A DNA stretch of 64,000 nt from Pigmentiphaga sp. H8 (GCF_003854895.1 NZ_CP033966.1:992001-1056000), one strand, 5' to 3'; shown: positions 34,068-42,871, counted from the first letter of the stretch. Notes: generated by a model not told the origin, from the sequence alone. Translations and numbers: made by a program.

Positions 34068-34382
34068 ATGAGCATGAAGATGGAAGAGGACATCAAGCGC
34101 TGGACAGCCAAGCGCAAGAGCGCGCTGGTGCTGGACATCATTCAGGGCAAGACCACCGTGACCGAGGCGAGCCGGCAGTACGATCTGTCGCCGTCGGAGG
34201 TCGAACAGTGGGTCGATGACGGCAAGCGGGGCATGGAGAACGCCCTGAGAGCCAACCCGTAGGACGTGCGCGAACAGTACGAACGCCAGCTCAAGGACCT
34301 GCAAGAAGCCTATGGCGAGGCGATGCTGGAGCTGCGCGCCAGAAAAAAATTGCAGTCCCTGCTGGGCGAGGACGAGAAGTGA
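34068..34382 (+). pseudogene. IS3-family orfA interrupted by an in-frame amber codon
   Basis: From the ATG at 34068 (GAGGAA site upstream) the frame encodes an HTH protein, MSMKMEEDIKRWTAKRKSAL with TVTEASRQYDLSPSEVEQWV, and stops at TAG 34260-34262. In the same frame it then continues as DVREQYERQLKDLQEAYGEA and MLELRARKKLQSLLGEDEK to a TGA at 34380-34382. So a single substitution has cut orfA in two. A run of seven A residues at 34342-34348 in AGAAAAAAATTG is a likely -1 frameshift site for making the OrfAB transposase, but it now lies after the stop. Transposition by this copy would need suppression or help in trans. Confidence 0.82.
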
Positions 34383-35200
34383 TCGAGACGATCCGCCAGG
34401 GACTGCAAGCCGACGGCATCACCGTCTCGATCTCCAAGCTGTGCCGCTGGTTCGGCGTGCCGCGCCGCACGGTGTACTACAAGCCGGTGAAGTCCGCGCC
34501 CAAGGTTGATCCCAAGTTCGCCGTGCCGATCAAGGCGATGATCGAGGAATCGCCGTCGTTCGGGTACCGGACGGTGGCGCACCTGCTGGGGTTCAACAAG
34601 AACACCGTGCAACGCGTGTTCCAACTGATGGGCTGGCAGGTTCGCAAGCGGCCCATAGGCTTCAGGCCCCGCATCCAGGCGCTGCCATCGGTGGCAACGA
34701 TGCCCAACGAACGCTGGTCCACGGATCTGTGCCGGGTATGGGCTGGACGGGACGGCTGGGCAACGCTGGCGCTGGTGATCGACTGTCACACACGTGAGTT
34801 GCTTGGCTGGCACCTGTCGCGAAGCGGTAGGGCCTGCACGGCGGGTGCTGCACTGGAACACGCTCTGATCGCTCGCTTCGGAACGCTGGGGCGCGTGCCG
34901 ATGCTGTTTCTGCTGCGCTCGGACAATGGCTTGGTTTTTACCTCTCGCAGCTACACCGCCCTCGTGCGCAGCTACGGCTTGCGCCAGGAGTTCATCACGC
35001 CGCACTGCCCTCAGCAGAACGGCATGATCGAACGGGTGATCCGCACGCTCAAGGAACAGTGCGTGCATCGGCACCGCTTCGAGACGATCCAACACGCCAG
35101 CCGCGTGATCGGCGATTGGATACGCTTCTACAACGGCCGACGCCCGCACCAGGCGCTTGGCATGAAGACCCCGGCTGAGGCATTTGCATTAGCCGCTTAA
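34379..35200 (+). CDS. IS3-family transposase OrfB (DDE integrase core)
   Basis: 273 residues from a GTG at 34379 that overlaps the orfA stop. An N-terminal HTH_21-like part (KLCRWFGVPRRTVYYKPVKS) is followed by the rve integrase core with catalytic Asp in NERWSTDLCRVW, Asp in LRSDNGLVF and Glu in NGMIERVIRTLKEQC. The last two are separated by exactly 35 residues. FYNGRRPHQALGMKTPAEAF is the usual end. The frame is intact, in contrast to orfA. Confidence 0.93.
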   Translation: MIETIRQGLQADGITVSISKLCRWFGVPRRTVYYKPVKSAPKVDPKFAVPIKAMIEESPSFGYRTVAHLLGFNKNTVQRVFQLMGWQVRKRPIGFRPRIQALPSVATMPNERWSTDLCRVWAGRDGWATLALVIDCHTRELLGWHLSRSGRACTAGAALEHALIARFGTLGRVPMLFLLRSDNGLVFTSRSYTALVRSYGLRQEFITPHCPQQNGMIERVIRTLKEQCVHRHRFETIQHASRVIGDWIRFYNGRRPHQALGMKTPAEAFALAA

Positions 35201-35202
35201 CC

Positions 35203-35228
35203 TGAGCAGGTTCTGCTGGGTCAATACA
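35203..35228 (-). repeat. Right terminal inverted repeat of the IS
   Basis: Pairs with 34018-34044; the element ends GGGTCAATACA. Confidence 0.85.
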
Positions 35229-35232
35229 CCGA
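35229..35232. repeat. Target-site duplication, right copy
   Basis: CCGA directly after the insertion sequence, the same as 34014-34017. Confidence 0.7.
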
Positions 35233-36033
35233 CTCGGTGTTGGTGCCACTGGGTCCGCTGCGGGAGGGGAGTAACGGTGCCACCATGTCCCCGCACAGGA
35301 CACCGCGATATCTATGCATCGGCGACGCTGGCTAGGGTTAGGCGCTTTATGTGTCCCAAAGGGGGCTACGCCGCCGATAATGAAGGCCCGTATCCCGCGA
35401 TTAGCTGCTAATCATGATTGTGCTCAGCGGTATACGTTTACTAAATGCAGCCAAGCCTGACTGTGTTTGCTGGCAGTTTGGTCAGCGATCTCGTGTTGCC
35501 AGGTCCCTTGGATCGAGACCTACGCCGACGCCACGAAATTGCGCGCTATACACTGTAGCGGAACGCTAGCCATACGTGACGGACTGTGGATCTGCCTGGA
35601 CAATTCCTGATTCCGAGGCTTCGGCTTGTACTAGCTATCCTTCGGCTGGCCTTGCTACTCTTCTTTCTCTAGCCTGCGTAGCCGTCGAGCTTCCGTTGGC
35701 TCCATTTGTTGGCTTTGACGCGCGCCGTTTGTAGTAAGCCGCCGAGTTTCGAGAGGCAGCTCTAGCGTTAGGCTTCGGTCTTCCTAATGTTGGCTATGCC
35801 CCGATTGCAGAACTCGATGGTCTGTCTTTGCTTTTTATCATGTTTGCCATTCCCCTGCTCAAGGATCTTGATAACTTAACGTTAGTGATATGGATGAAGA
35901 GCTGGCTAGAACTTAAAGCTTGCCTCACTTTTGTTGATTGGAAACTTTTCATACCGCGTTCAAGTCTATGTAATGCTGTTGGATAACTAACAGTTCGGGT
36001 TTTCTTGGCCAGTGAGTTCATTACGGTGAGTCT
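35233..36033. other. About 800-bp stretch without a recognisable gene
   Basis: Every frame I read is broken by stops within short distances and none resembles a family I know. Composition is intermediate. It is probably decayed coding DNA between the insertion sequence and the beta-helix gene, and must also contain that gene's promoter if it is not transcribed from upstream. Confidence 0.4.
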
Positions 36034-37851
36034 ATGGATACGAAGAATATGAAGCGGCGCAGTTTTCTTTCCCGATTCACCGCCGCGATCTCTGCGGCTG
36101 GCGGCGTTGTGGCCGAGAGCTCTGCACAAGACAGGCCACCTCTTCAAGAGGGTTTAAGCTACGAAAACTCGGGGACTCTCAAGCGAAACGGTGTTGGGGC
36201 AATCACTCGGAGTGTGCAAAGTAGACTTTTGGATCTCCCAGCTACCCCGGAGGATTATTCAGGGAGAGATGTAGATGAAATCGACAATACAGCTGCATTA
36301 AATGAATTATATGGTGCAAATCCAACCGCAGTCTATTACCCAGGAAAAATCTACCGGGTGAAGGGCAATTTCCCCCGACCCAATATTCCGCATAGCGGAC
36401 CTGGGGCATGGAATGTGGACGGGCAAGTAGTTTACGTGGATACCGCAGAAACCCACGGCCCCGCGACTGTATATGTTGACGAGTCCATCGGCGACGATGC
36501 GAAAAATCACGGTCTTTCGGCTCGCTACCCTTTTGCTACGCTACAACGCGCTTTCGATAGCCTGCCAGCGATAATTCGGCACCAGCAGACCATAGTTCTT
36601 GCTGAGGGCGTCTATAATAAATCAAGCCGTTCCGCAGAGTCTATGCCTCGTCCCTCTATTTTTTATCCGCAAGGAAAGGTGACTAGTGCTCGAACTGCTC
36701 AAAAAGGAGATTCCTTGATAGGAATGGTTGTGATAAGAGGGCAGGGAGTAGCAAAAACGTTTATTGAGCCAAACCCATCGGCGGGATATGTCTACGGGCC
36801 ATATATCTCTGCGGGGACCGAAATCGCGCTGGAAGACCTGACAGTGAGATCATCAGAAAAAAATAATGTGGGAGTGCTTCTTACATCACACCGCAATGCA
36901 TATGTTCATATTAGGCGGGTAGTCATTGATTCGAGCTCGTTACAAATGGGCGTAGTTTGCGAAGCTGGCGGGTTTGTTGAAGCGATTGACTGTAGCTTTA
37001 GTGGCGCGACAAGCTACGACCTTATTGTTTACGCAGGTAGCGGGGTTTCAATCGCAGCTGTACAGAGTGAAAGCAATGTCGGGAAAGCTCTCGTCGCAGG
37101 CAACTGCGATTTAGCTACCGGAGCTAAATTAACGGGCACCACCTTGGTTGCATCCACAGGAAAGCTAAATTTAACGGGTAGAGAAACCAAACGAGTTGGT
37201 GTTCTAGGAGACTTACTTGTCGACCCGGGGGGTACGATTAATGGCGCCTACGTGGACATAGCCGGAAATATCGTTAGCCGCGGCGGCGAGATTCGATTAT
37301 CCGCTAGTGCCTGGTCAAAAACGATTACTATGTTCGGCGGAGTGATTAGGCTCGACGGAGCGAAGTCTTATCTAGCTCCAGCAAACCGCTCTGAAGTGAG
37401 TCGTCCATTGGTTCTGCGCAACGGAGCGGAATTGATATATGAGCCCACATTACAATTAAAAAATAACGAAGGACTTCCGAAGGGAATAGATTACGGAATA
37501 CAGCGCGTTGTACCTGATGGCGATGGCTACAGTATTCCTCTCTTCCTACAGGGGCGAACTACTGTGCTGGCGGTGGGCATGTCAGGCGCCAAAACTGGTG
37601 CAGCAAAATGCACGCTTGGTAAAGTTCAGAATCTAGCCCCAGAAATACAACCTCCAGAAGGAGCTATTCTATATCTAACGCCCCTGGCTTTCGGAATTGC
37701 CGGCATTGAGCTTGTTAATGGCGAATCGGCAAGTATTCCTAGCGGGTCGGTAAAAATAGGAGGGCAGGAAGGAGAGTGTGCTGGGGCGACTTTTGTTTAC
37801 TCTGCTTCAGCTTCTCGATGGATGTTAATTGGCCTCGGTCCAAAAAATTAA
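36034..37851 (+). CDS. Tat-exported right-handed beta-helix protein with a phage-tailspike-like N-terminus
   Basis: 605 residues. A twin-arginine signal MKRRSFLSRFTAAISAAGGV (RR at 8-9; the start could also be the ATG at 36049) precedes AITRSVQSRLLDLPATPEDY at about 56-75. That resembles the segment of phage tailspikes that leads into the beta-helix (typical form AVxRTVQxKL...VSVKDFGA). Residues about 95-450 show repeating short strands of a pectate-lyase-like fold (YYPGKIYRVKG, ATVYVDESIGDDAKNHG, PFATLQRAFDSLPAIIRHQQ, VLLTSHRNAYVHIRRVVIDS). A smaller C-terminal beta domain follows. Such folds usually bind or cleave polysaccharide. Its place beside a capsule cluster and the Tat signal suggest a periplasmic glycan-acting enzyme or binding protein. 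No catalytic residues can be assigned. Confidence 0.7.
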   Translation: MDTKNMKRRSFLSRFTAAISAAGGVVAESSAQDRPPLQEGLSYENSGTLKRNGVGAITRSVQSRLLDLPATPEDYSGRDVDEIDNTAALNELYGANPTAVYYPGKIYRVKGNFPRPNIPHSGPGAWNVDGQVVYVDTAETHGPATVYVDESIGDDAKNHGLSARYPFATLQRAFDSLPAIIRHQQTIVLAEGVYNKSSRSAESMPRPSIFYPQGKVTSARTAQKGDSLIGMVVIRGQGVAKTFIEPNPSAGYVYGPYISAGTEIALEDLTVRSSEKNNVGVLLTSHRNAYVHIRRVVIDSSSLQMGVVCEAGGFVEAIDCSFSGATSYDLIVYAGSGVSIAAVQSESNVGKALVAGNCDLATGAKLTGTTLVASTGKLNLTGRETKRVGVLGDLLVDPGGTINGAYVDIAGNIVSRGGEIRLSASAWSKTITMFGGVIRLDGAKSYLAPANRSEVSRPLVLRNGAELIYEPTLQLKNNEGLPKGIDYGIQRVVPDGDGYSIPLFLQGRTTVLAVGMSGAKTGAAKCTLGKVQNLAPEIQPPEGAILYLTPLAFGIAGIELVNGESASIPSGSVKIGGQEGECAGATFVYSASASRWMLIGLGPKN

Positions 37852-37888
37852 ACTGAGGTTGGTTTCCATTGCGGGATGATAACCATAT

Positions 37889-38506
37889 CTAATTTCCCGT
37901 CCGCTTCAGTACCTTTAAGAGGGTAAGGGCGAGTGTTTTGATATAGATAACGAAACTTGGCTTGTCAAGCCAAAGTAACTCCAGCTCCGTGCGTCTTTCA
38001 AGAGTTGCAGTGTCTGATTTGAGCTGTGCAAGTCCTGTGATGCCTGGTCTGAGTTGGTGCCGTCGTTGCCAATACTCTGGAGAATAATCAACTTCTTGCA
38101 CAGGTGTATCCGGCCTGACTCCGACTAATGACATAGTGCCTTGCAAAACATTCAATAATTGAGGCATTTCATCGAGATGAGAGGCCCGTAGAAGCTTTCC
38201 CATCTTTGTAATTCTGGGGTCGTTGTCACGAGTTGTCTTGAAGTGTGCTCGAGCTGCGAGCATTTCTTCTCTTGTAAGCGTTGTGACTGCGCCTTGATAA
38301 GTTTGAGGCTCCATACGCATCGAGCGAAATTTATAAATTTTAAATATCTTGGCGCATTTTCCTACTCTTGCTTGACGGAAAAAAATAGGGCCATGGTCTT
38401 CAAACCAAATGAAGAGGCCAATGATCACCATGGGGATAAAAAGAACGACTAAGCCGAGTAAGGATAATAAAATATCGGCGAAGCGAATTAAAATCTTGTC
38501 TATCAT
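37889..38506 (-). CDS. PglC-type undecaprenyl-phosphate sugar-1-phosphate transferase (priming enzyme)
   Basis: 205 residues from the ATG at 38506. A single re-entrant N-terminal membrane helix (FADILLSLLGLVVLFIPMVI), then IFFRQARVGKCAKIFKIYKF, KLLRASHLDEMPQLLNVL and GTMSLVGVRPDTPV, all bacterial sugar transferase (WcaJ/PglC) landmarks. The monotopic PglC-type enzymes transfer a phospho-sugar, often UDP-diNAcBac or a related UDP-6-deoxy-amino sugar, to the lipid carrier to begin a repeat unit. It is the last gene of the long minus-strand glycan operon and converges on the beta-helix gene. The cluster makes a UDP-2,4-diacetamido sugar, a plausible substrate. Confidence 0.9.
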   Translation of the reverse strand: MIDKILIRFADILLSLLGLVVLFIPMVIIGLFIWFEDHGPIFFRQARVGKCAKIFKIYKFRSMRMEPQTYQGAVTTLTREEMLAARAHFKTTRDNDPRITKMGKLLRASHLDEMPQLLNVLQGTMSLVGVRPDTPVQEVDYSPEYWQRRHQLRPGITGLAQLKSDTATLERRTELELLWLDKPSFVIYIKTLALTLLKVLKRTGN

Positions 38507-38525
38507 CGGTCTAAAAAAGAAGAGG

Positions 38526-39104
38526 CTAACTAAGTTGCGCACTCGAATGCTCGATATTCCGTAGAATTCGCGCAGGAATGCCTCCAACTACAGAATATGG
38601 GGGTACATCCTTAGTGACTACACTTGCCGCTGCAATAACCGCATGGTGCCCTATTTTGGTTCCAGCCAAAACGATAGCATTGGCACCTATCCAAACATTG
38701 CTAGCAATGGAGATGCCGGCCCTATCTTGATCATGACCTTGTTCTGAGATAAGAGTACCTATTTTATCAAAGTTATGATTTGAGCTTATTAGATGGACTC
38801 CGCTGCCAATTAGGACGTCATCGCCAATGTCTATAGGTGCAAAAGATGCGGCCATTAACATTGTATTCGGTCTTATTGTAACGTTTCTGCCGATGCTAAT
38901 ATGGTTAGTGTTGACTAGATAAGCATATGGGCGAATTTCGCTGCCATTCCCAAATGCCTTTAACTTCGCTTGTGCTAATTTTTTTCCAAGACTGGGAAAA
39001 TAAAGCTTCCAATGAGTCAAAGGAACATCAGGGCCGATGCGATTGCAAGAATGCCAATATCTCAGTCTCTTTGTGAAAGAAGCAATTGTGTCAAAGAAAA
39101 ACAT
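38526..39104 (-). CDS. Hexapeptide-repeat acetyltransferase (WbbJ/NodL-like)
   Basis: 192 residues. Left-handed beta-helix repeats run from about 60 to 180 (ISIGRNVTIRPNTMLMAA, IDIGDDVLIGSGVHLISSNH, GISIASNVWIGANAIVLAGT, KIGHHAVIAAASVVTKDVPP). SSNHNFDKIG carries the catalytic His typical of this group, and PYSVVGGIPARILR closes the domain. It probably O- or N-acetylates a sugar of the repeat unit in the cytoplasm. It lies between the SDR gene and the priming transferase. The exact acceptor is unknown. Confidence 0.85.
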   Translation of the reverse strand: MFFFDTIASFTKRLRYWHSCNRIGPDVPLTHWKLYFPSLGKKLAQAKLKAFGNGSEIRPYAYLVNTNHISIGRNVTIRPNTMLMAASFAPIDIGDDVLIGSGVHLISSNHNFDKIGTLISEQGHDQDRAGISIASNVWIGANAIVLAGTKIGHHAVIAAASVVTKDVPPYSVVGGIPARILRNIEHSSAQLS

Positions 39105-39149
39105 ATGCGTTTCTCGAAGGTCATGATATTACATCAATTTTTTAAAAAG

Positions 39150-39983
39150 CTACCAAGCGCTGAGACCTCCATCAATAACAATATTCTGACCAGTAATGTA
39201 GCGGGAGGCGTCCGATGCCAAAAAAATCAGTGCTCCGACCATTTCTGCCGGCTGCGCCATCCTACCTAATGGAATTCGAGCGCTATACCGATCCTCGAAA
39301 ATTTTATTCTGGCCGCTAGAAACACCACCCGGTGTAAGTGTATTAACTCTCACGCCCTCCTTTCCCCAGTACGTGGCAAGATATTTTGTTAATCCGACAA
39401 TCCCTGCCTTCGATGCACTATAAACTGGCGGGGTGTTAATAGGGCGTCCGTTGTAGCTAGATCCTTCGTAAATTCTCTGATCTGGACCCATAATTCCATA
39501 GATCGATGCTGTTTGAATGATGGAGCCTGAGCCCCGAGCTGCCATTCTCGTTCCGAACTCACGTGCTACGAAGAACGCTGCGTCCAAATTTACACTCATG
39601 ATCTCTCGCCATGTCTCTGGGGAAAATTGAGCCACTGGGCTAAAGAATTCATCTAAATTGCTACCCTTCGTAGCAGCGTTGTTGTGAAGAATATCTACAG
39701 GGCCGAGTTCAGTCTCAATTTCGTCTGCGAGAATAGAAAGGCCTTCTATATTTGAAATATCACGCTCGTAGCCGCGCACATTGACTGAAAACTGAGAGCT
39801 AAGCCAGGTAGCCATCTCAATAACATCTTTGCTTTGGTCAACCAGAGCAATATCAGCTCCATGATCTGCCAGCGCTGCGCAAAACCAACGTCCCAATATC
39901 CCTGTCGCTCCAGTAACTACGGCAATTTTGTTGCGAAGAATAAAGGAGTTTCTGCTCCAATTCGCTTGTATGGAGGGAATCAT
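39150..39983 (-). CDS. ptmA: SDR-family oxidoreductase, PtmA-like
   Basis: 277 residues. Rossmann motif VVTGATGILGRWFCAALADH, the NNAA motif in DILHNNAATKG, catalytic Ser in IIQTASIYGIMGPD and YSASKAGIVGLTKYLATYWG (YxxxK), and the SDR end GRMAQPAEMVGALIFLASDA. The insert around YEGSSYNGRPINTPPVYSAS resembles PtmA, the SDR found next to PtmB/LegF in Campylobacter legionaminic acid loci. Its exact step there is not settled to my knowledge. It follows the cytidylyltransferase gene with a 2-bp gap. Confidence 0.75.
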   Translation of the reverse strand: MIPSIQANWSRNSFILRNKIAVVTGATGILGRWFCAALADHGADIALVDQSKDVIEMATWLSSQFSVNVRGYERDISNIEGLSILADEIETELGPVDILHNNAATKGSNLDEFFSPVAQFSPETWREIMSVNLDAAFFVAREFGTRMAARGSGSIIQTASIYGIMGPDQRIYEGSSYNGRPINTPPVYSASKAGIVGLTKYLATYWGKEGVRVNTLTPGGVSSGQNKIFEDRYSARIPLGRMAQPAEMVGALIFLASDASRYITGQNIVIDGGLSAW

Positions 39984-39985
39984 TT

Positions 39986-40693
39986 TTAATCCTTCGGTAG
40001 TCGCTTTCTCATCAGCATTTCGACAATCTCAAAATCAAGTTCCGAATCTATATCTATAGAGCGATGCTCCGGCATCTCATAAATGGTTGTGTCTTCGTAG
40101 AAAACTTGAGGCTTCATCATGAAAGCATCACGTTTCCAAACATATATGGAAGCATTCATATCAAAACATGCTGGTGCATCCTGCCTACGTAGGATAGATT
40201 GAGGAAGTCGCTTTGATAGTATGACGTGACCGGAAGGGGATTTTTCGACAAGATTAAAATATGGCGAACGTCTAGCTCTAGCCCCGGTGATCACGTTTGT
40301 GACCCTACTTTTCTCCAAAAGCTGAACGGCCTCAATAATATCTGTAGTGAGACGCAGTGGTGAAGTAACGTCCAAATCAATAATTAAATCAGCGGTCTTG
40401 CCTAGGAAGCCCTCGCTTTGCTCTACGCAATGCCGAATGGCTGGCAACTTGCCCGCAGTGTCGCTAGCTAACTCAACTGGTCGTTGGACACAGTAATCTG
40501 CCCCGTTCTGCCGAGCGACGTCCAAAACGAGAGGAGAATCACTGCTTACCGCGATAAGATCAAAAAGTTGTGATTTCCTTGCTTGCTCAATTGTCCATGC
40601 AATTAAGGGCTTTCCGCAAATACTTCGAATATTCTTGCCTGGGACGCCTTTTGAGCCTCCACGAGCACAAATGGTACATATTCTAGTGGTCAT
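39986..40693 (-). CDS. legF: CMP-nonulosonic acid synthetase (LegF/PtmB/NeuA family)
   Basis: 235 residues. Cytidylyltransferase signature ICTICARGGSKGVPGKNIRS, then IAVSSDSPLVLDVARQNGAD, DLIIDLDVTSPLRLTTDI and a C-terminal EHRSIDIDSELDFEIVEMLM. It would activate the nonulosonic acid with CTP to the CMP-sugar needed by the transferase. It overlaps the upstream Gfo/Idh gene by 11 bp and is tightly followed by the PtmA-like gene. Legionaminic-type rather than sialic acid is favoured by the WbpM and aminotransferase genes in the operon. Confidence 0.9.
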   Translation of the reverse strand: MTTRICTICARGGSKGVPGKNIRSICGKPLIAWTIEQARKSQLFDLIAVSSDSPLVLDVARQNGADYCVQRPVELASDTAGKLPAIRHCVEQSEGFLGKTADLIIDLDVTSPLRLTTDIIEAVQLLEKSRVTNVITGARARRSPYFNLVEKSPSGHVILSKRLPQSILRRQDAPACFDMNASIYVWKRDAFMMKPQVFYEDTTIYEMPEHRSIDIDSELDFEIVEMLMRKRLPKD

Positions 40694-41603
40694 TTTTTAC
40701 CCAAACTCCTTGTGTCGCAGCCTGTTCGATAGCTGCGATCAACCTATTTACGCTGACTGCTTCTTCAACACTGCAGACGGTACTCATGTCATTCGCAAGC
40801 ATTGCTCGGTGCATTTGCTCATATGTGTAGTCTCTGTCGACTTGCATGGAATGAACGTCGAATGAATCCATTAGTTCACAAGAAATAAAATCCGCTTTTA
40901 GTGTGGAGCGCTCTGTGGTCGCTACTATTTCCCGGCGAGGAGGTTGATCTAAGTAATTTAGCCGTACAACAACCTCTGCCCCGGACTCAAGTTCTATTAG
41001 AATAGACCAAGACTCATCTGCTGTGATATTAAGCGCCCCGTAGTTTCCCCCAAGTGCAGTTAAGCGCTTCCAAGGGCCAGCAATCCAACTCAAATAATCT
41101 AGCTCGTGGCTCAGATCTCGCAATACTCCGCCTCCGTTCTTGACGCTCGCCGAGTAAGTGGAGCGATAATCTCGATCCGCACGCCACGTCGATAGCAGTT
41201 GACCGCAGGCTATCGAGAGACTGATCAACCGGTCCGAAAGGAGTTTCTCGCGCATTGCTGCCAAGAGCGGATGAAAGCGGAGATTGTAGGCTACTGCAAG
41301 GGCGGAAAATTCATTTTGGGGAATGGCTATCGGATGAGCCGACAGAGGTTTTTCTACGAGTACCTTTCCCCTGAAATTGAGACTGGCTAAGGTTTCTATT
41401 GATTCAATGTGAGATGCTGTGGCGTTTGAAATGATCACGTAAGAAGGTGCGTGCTCGTCAAGCGCTTGTTGAATGTTTTTGTATGCTCTCGGAGCCTCAA
41501 TGTTTCGCGCAGAAACTACTCCGACACTGCAGGATAGGCTATCTAATACGCGAGAATGTCGCTGGCCGATGGAGCCGTAGCCCCAAACTAAGACATGTTC
41601 CAT
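40683..41603 (-). CDS. ptmF: Gfo/Idh/MocA-family oxidoreductase, PtmF-like
   Basis: 306 residues from the ATG at 41603 (a GTG 9 bp upstream is possible). NAD-binding start EHVLVWGYGSIGQRHSRVLD, YVIISNATASHIESIETLAS, and the EKP motif KVLVEKPLSAHP, followed by a substrate domain with LRDLSHELDYLSWIAG (catalytic His region). Campylobacter legionaminic acid loci carry a member of this family (PtmF) in the same order before ptmB and ptmA. Its substrate in this pathway is unknown. Confidence 0.75.
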   Translation of the reverse strand: MEHVLVWGYGSIGQRHSRVLDSLSCSVGVVSARNIEAPRAYKNIQQALDEHAPSYVIISNATASHIESIETLASLNFRGKVLVEKPLSAHPIAIPQNEFSALAVAYNLRFHPLLAAMREKLLSDRLISLSIACGQLLSTWRADRDYRSTYSASVKNGGGVLRDLSHELDYLSWIAGPWKRLTALGGNYGALNITADESWSILIELESGAEVVVRLNYLDQPPRREIVATTERSTLKADFISCELMDSFDVHSMQVDRDYTYEQMHRAMLANDMSTVCSVEEAVSVNRLIAAIEQAATQGVWVKNDH

Positions 41604-41626
41604 GGTTTCCACAGGGTCCGTAAACT

Positions 41627-42856
41627 CTATCTCGTACCAATCTCATAAATGAGATCTACAATGGCTTGCGTAGCGGTTCCCGGTTCTGGCATATCCCCAC
41701 TCCGAAGAGGGGAGCTATAGGCCTTCGCTTTTAGTATTGCTATGGCTTCTTTTATGGACGACGCGGCCTTCGCTAAGCCATATTGAGGATAGATGGCTTC
41801 CTTGGCAAAGCCTACGCATATTACAGGTAATCCATAAAGAGCCGCCTGTAGTCCCATTGTGCTCAGTTCGACACATACAATATCAGAGATCACAAGAGCG
41901 TCGCGGGGAGAAAGCCCGGGGTCAAGAAAACCTTTCTCAGCCCCCGTTGGCAGGCCGTAGGGAGCATTAGGATGGGGGCGAAGCATATAAGAGAAGCTCG
42001 GCTGGTCAGCACACAGTTCTTCGAATGCAGCCGAGACTTGAGATGGAGATAGCAGCTGTTTCGAATAAAGGGGAGTTGACGTTACCGCTGGGGATGGCCA
42101 AAGAATAAGTTTGCTGTTTTTGCCGATCTCCAGCTGTGTACGAAGTTTCGCACGCTTTTCCTGATCCTCGGGGAGCGGACTCAAGGAGTCGAACGCTGGA
42201 TTTCCTGTAATATGGATTTCTGTTCCACGCAATCCGGCGTTGTAAAGATCGTCTGCGACCTGCCTATTTAGTACAGTCAGGTGTTCAGCATAGCCCCCCT
42301 CAAGAATCCATTCTCGCTCGTTTAGCAAAAAAAGATCAGAAACCGCAATTGAAGGAATGCCTAATTTCCTAGCGGCCTTTAAGAGCGCGTGTTCGAAACG
42401 AGGGCTGGTAGTAGTAACTACGCAATCTGGAGCGGTTCGAGTAAGGAATTCCTCCATTGCACGTACCGGCTTGAAGGCCTTCCTGCCATGGCTGTCCAAA
42501 AGTTTTCTTGCTTCTGGAAATCCATGCTCACGGATGAGATCAAAAAAACCAATTTTAAAATATGCTTCGGTTTCTCGTGGGAGAATATTGGGGTGTTGCT
42601 GATCTTTTAAAAATGAACTCAAATATGGAATTATGCCGGAGTAAACCTCGGTGTCGGGATTTTCCATGCAAAGAATCGAATTTGGGTTCAAGCCGCTCTT
42701 GGTAAAGAAATCTCGTGCTGTAGTGAAACCCACAAGATAGGGCTCGGCCCCGCGGGCAATTAAAGCATGAGTAAGCGCAGCTATAATTTGCGCATGCCCA
42801 CCACCGTACGATGCCAATAGTGGTTTAAATGGTTTCTTAATTCCTGCAGTGTGCAT
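41627..42856 (-). CDS. GT-B-like protein, candidate nonulosonic acid transferase
   Basis: 409 residues. Begins PLLASYGGGHAQIIAALTHA, like epimerase/glycosyltransferase GT-B folds, and has a middle linker ITGNPAFDSLSPLPEDQEKR and a C-terminal half with LRPHPNAPYGLPTGAEKG (an HP motif) and DIVCVELSTMGLQAALYGLP, the nucleotide-side SxxGxEA-like segment. I do not recognise a named family. HP motifs occur in bacterial sialyl- and polysialyltransferases, and the gene lies between neuC and ptmF, so a CMP-nonulosonate transferase is a reasonable guess. A second nucleotide-sugar epimerase is the alternative. Confidence 0.5.
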   Translation of the reverse strand: MHTAGIKKPFKPLLASYGGGHAQIIAALTHALIARGAEPYLVGFTTARDFFTKSGLNPNSILCMENPDTEVYSGIIPYLSSFLKDQQHPNILPRETEAYFKIGFFDLIREHGFPEARKLLDSHGRKAFKPVRAMEEFLTRTAPDCVVTTTSPRFEHALLKAARKLGIPSIAVSDLFLLNEREWILEGGYAEHLTVLNRQVADDLYNAGLRGTEIHITGNPAFDSLSPLPEDQEKRAKLRTQLEIGKNSKLILWPSPAVTSTPLYSKQLLSPSQVSAAFEELCADQPSFSYMLRPHPNAPYGLPTGAEKGFLDPGLSPRDALVISDIVCVELSTMGLQAALYGLPVICVGFAKEAIYPQYGLAKAASSIKEAIAILKAKAYSSPLRSGDMPEPGTATQAIVDLIYEIGTR

Positions 42857-42871
42857 ACAGTTCCGCTACCA

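Larger units (their letters stand above)
34018..35228 (+). mobile_element. IS3-family insertion sequence, 1211 bp, ends intact
   Basis: The ends begin TG and finish CA. Left TGTATTGACCCAGTGAAATC and right (reverse complement) TGTATTGACCCAGCAGAACC are identical for the first 13 bases and similar for about 26. A 4-bp CCGA duplication flanks the element. Inside are an orfA with an early amber codon and an intact orfB with the D-D-35-E catalytic triad. Its host-like high GC contrasts with the A/T-rich DNA around it, so it entered after the island. Removing it restores CCGAG-CCGA-CTCGG, a small palindrome with the duplicated bases as the loop. Confidence 0.9.
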
